In this document: positions 6,643 to 7,726 of the stretch, one piece after another | Numbering within the stretch: the stretch's first letter is position 1 | How the letters are laid out: each line of letters starts with the position of its first letter | The notes under the pieces: model-generated | Told to the model about the DNA's origin: nothing | Databases searched by the model: none | The model's input: only the letters and a program-made list of their open reading frames with translations | Assembly: GCA_002342035.1 (NCBI GenBank) | Contig: DDPE01000030.1 | Span: forward strand, 1-7,726 | Direction: 5' to 3' | DNA from: Asticcacaulis sp. UBA2476 | GTDB taxonomy: Bacteria; Pseudomonadota; Alphaproteobacteria; Caulobacterales; Caulobacteraceae | DNA length: 7,726 bases | Position numbers and translations under genes: made by a program

Positions 6643-7726
6643 TTACCCTGTTTATTAGTCATGGCCCGAACTTTTTGATTATAGGGGAAATTATAGAGCC
6701 GATCACGAAAATCGGTTTTAAGATCGCCGTAAAAGAGATTGTAACTATTGACCTTCACGCGTGCGGTCCAGGTGCCGTCATCACGAAATGTTGGCGAATT
6801 AGGGCGCACGACATAAAGGATGCCTCCCCGGCAACGGGCACTGACCTTACGTGACACCAAGGCCGGCGGAGTGTCCCACTCCAGCCCCGTTGCATTAGCG
6901 GCCCCAAGGCTTTGGCGTTCGTCTGTATCCGCTTCGGAAACGCCCCCTATTAGCGGATTGACACAAAGAGTCTCTTCCTTACCCAAAACCACAAGATTAT
7001 GGTTTTCATTCCAGATAAGCGCGCGACGCTCAGCCTGAAGCGCCTGATCAGGGCGTCCGTCATCGACGCTCAGATAAGCCAGTATGCACCCGGTTTCATT
7101 GCGATTTTGGCACGCCTTTATGCCTTTTGCGCCATTATAATCTGATACAGGCACAAGGGTTTCAATCATATAAGCAGCTATCATTTGCGATGACAGTTGC
7201 GCGTCAGGCATGATTTTAGTTTTGATGAGGCGATCCAGCAATACACCACCCTGCTCCACGCCAACAACTACGAATCCGCGCGGGCTGCGTCGCTGACTCA
7301 AGAAGGCCTCGAACGCTTTTTCAACGTCCCCATAGGCAAATTGACGGGCTTCGCGGGCATCCTCGCGGCGGGTGAGCATGCTGTAAAGGCTGGCCTGCCG
7401 GTAACGCGGTGCGTAGACATTACCCTCCGTGGCAAAAGGCGCCGCATAGTTTGGTAATTGCGCTTGTTCGATTTCAATCGTTGTGGCGCGATCATCAATC
7501 GCCCCCAGCCATTCTTTTCCGCCTGTATAGCTTGTGGCGTGCACAAAAAAGACATCGGCTTTGCGTGAGGACATTCCCCCCGATAAAGCCGGATTCATGT
7601 ACCACGATGATGACTTACTATAATCGGGTGCAGCAGGGCGTCTATAAGTCTGGAATGGCACTTTAGGATCGAGATTGTGCCGCTTGATATCATCACTGAA
7701 CAGAATCAGTGCCACCGCCAACACAG
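6639..7726 (-). CDS. DUF3089 alpha/beta-hydrolase-like protein, probably membrane-anchored, apparent catalytic Ser replaced (5' partial)
   Basis: The frame is open to the right edge, and the GTG at 7724 is unlikely to be the start. The visible protein begins LAVALILFSDD, which looks like the end of an N-terminal hydrophobic anchor or signal, and then a PKVPFQTYRRPAAPDY segment. Landmarks I associate with DUF3089 proteins follow (numbered from the 7724 codon): ADVFFVHATSY (56-66), APRYRQAS (105-112), a nucleophile-elbow position (155-159), LCVNPL (253-258) and YNLFYGDL (328-335). Cysteines at 204, 213, 254 and 298 could form disulfides if it is exported. The elbow, usually G-x-S-x-G, reads GVEQG with Glu157 (GAG, 7256-7254), and the C-terminal segment lacks the histidine I would expect before YNLF. 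It may be a non-catalytic or altered relative. The substrate is unknown even for intact members. It converges on recG, with stop codons overlapping. Confidence 0.8.
   Translation of the reverse strand, partial: VLAVALILFSDDIKRHNLDPKVPFQTYRRPAAPDYSKSSSWYMNPALSGGMSSRKADVFFVHATSYTGGKEWLGAIDDRATTIEIEQAQLPNYAAPFATEGNVYAPRYRQASLYSMLTRREDAREARQFAYGDVEKAFEAFLSQRRSPRGFVVVGVEQGGVLLDRLIKTKIMPDAQLSSQMIAAYMIETLVPVSDYNGAKGIKACQNRNETGCILAYLSVDDGRPDQALQAERRALIWNENHNLVVLGKEETLCVNPLIGGVSEADTDERQSLGAANATGLEWDTPPALVSRKVSARCRGGILYVVRPNSPTFRDDGTWTARVKVNSYNLFYGDLKTDFRDRLYNFPYNQKVRAMTNKQGN

Noticed and set aside
6699..6720. CCGAT/ATCGG stem followed by TTTTA as a recG terminator
   Set aside because: Only five base pairs with a seven-base loop inside DUF3089 coding sequence; too weak to annotate.
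1..7726. CRISPR array, insertion sequence, tRNA/rRNA, phage or defence island
   Set aside because: No repeated spacer array, transposase-like protein, tRNA-like fold or defence-family protein was seen; nearly all sequence is accounted for by five conserved genes.

Overview
The window looks like ordinary chromosome of an alphaproteobacterium, most likely a Caulobacteraceae-type organism with GC content near one half (judged by eye). The grounds are: an alphaproteobacterial-type Mfd and RecG flanking a small SdhE-family gene, a DUF3089 gene beside recG, and a receiver-plus-degenerate-GGDEF protein reminiscent of Caulobacter PopA. I cannot name the species.

Layout, left to right. (1) The 3' part of a + strand gene (2-685), whose product has the end of a receiver-like domain followed by a GGDEF domain. 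That domain has lost its catalytic motif but kept an RxxD inhibitory-site motif, so it probably binds c-di-GMP rather than making it. (2) Convergent to it, mfd on the - strand (4184-696), a complete transcription-repair coupling factor. (3) Directly upstream of mfd and in the same frame, sdhE (4478-4191, -). (4) A 100-base divergent intergenic region that must hold the sdhE-mfd and recG promoters, although no convincing -35/-10 pair could be assigned. (5) recG (4579-6642, +), complete. (6) Convergent to recG, and overlapping it by four bases at the stop codons, a DUF3089 alpha/beta-hydrolase-like gene (- strand, stop at 6639) whose 5' end lies beyond the window. Coding density is very high and no stretch over 300 bases lacks a gene.

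Functionally the core is a genome-maintenance pair. Mfd removes stalled RNA polymerase and brings in UvrAB; RecG remodels forks and R-loops. They share a homologous translocase core (helicase domains plus TRG motif) and are transcribed divergently. sdhE, a flavinylation factor for succinate dehydrogenase, shares a transcript with mfd without an obvious functional link. Both convergent junctions have a plausible intrinsic terminator embedded in the neighbour's coding end.

I found no mobile element, CRISPR array, RNA gene or defence system, and nothing that amounts to a new system. The points most worth a second look are two proteins whose catalytic motifs look replaced (Glu for the nucleophile Ser in the DUF3089 protein; SPEVF for GGDEF in the first protein) and the unusual in-frame, Shine-Dalgarno-less sdhE/mfd junction.
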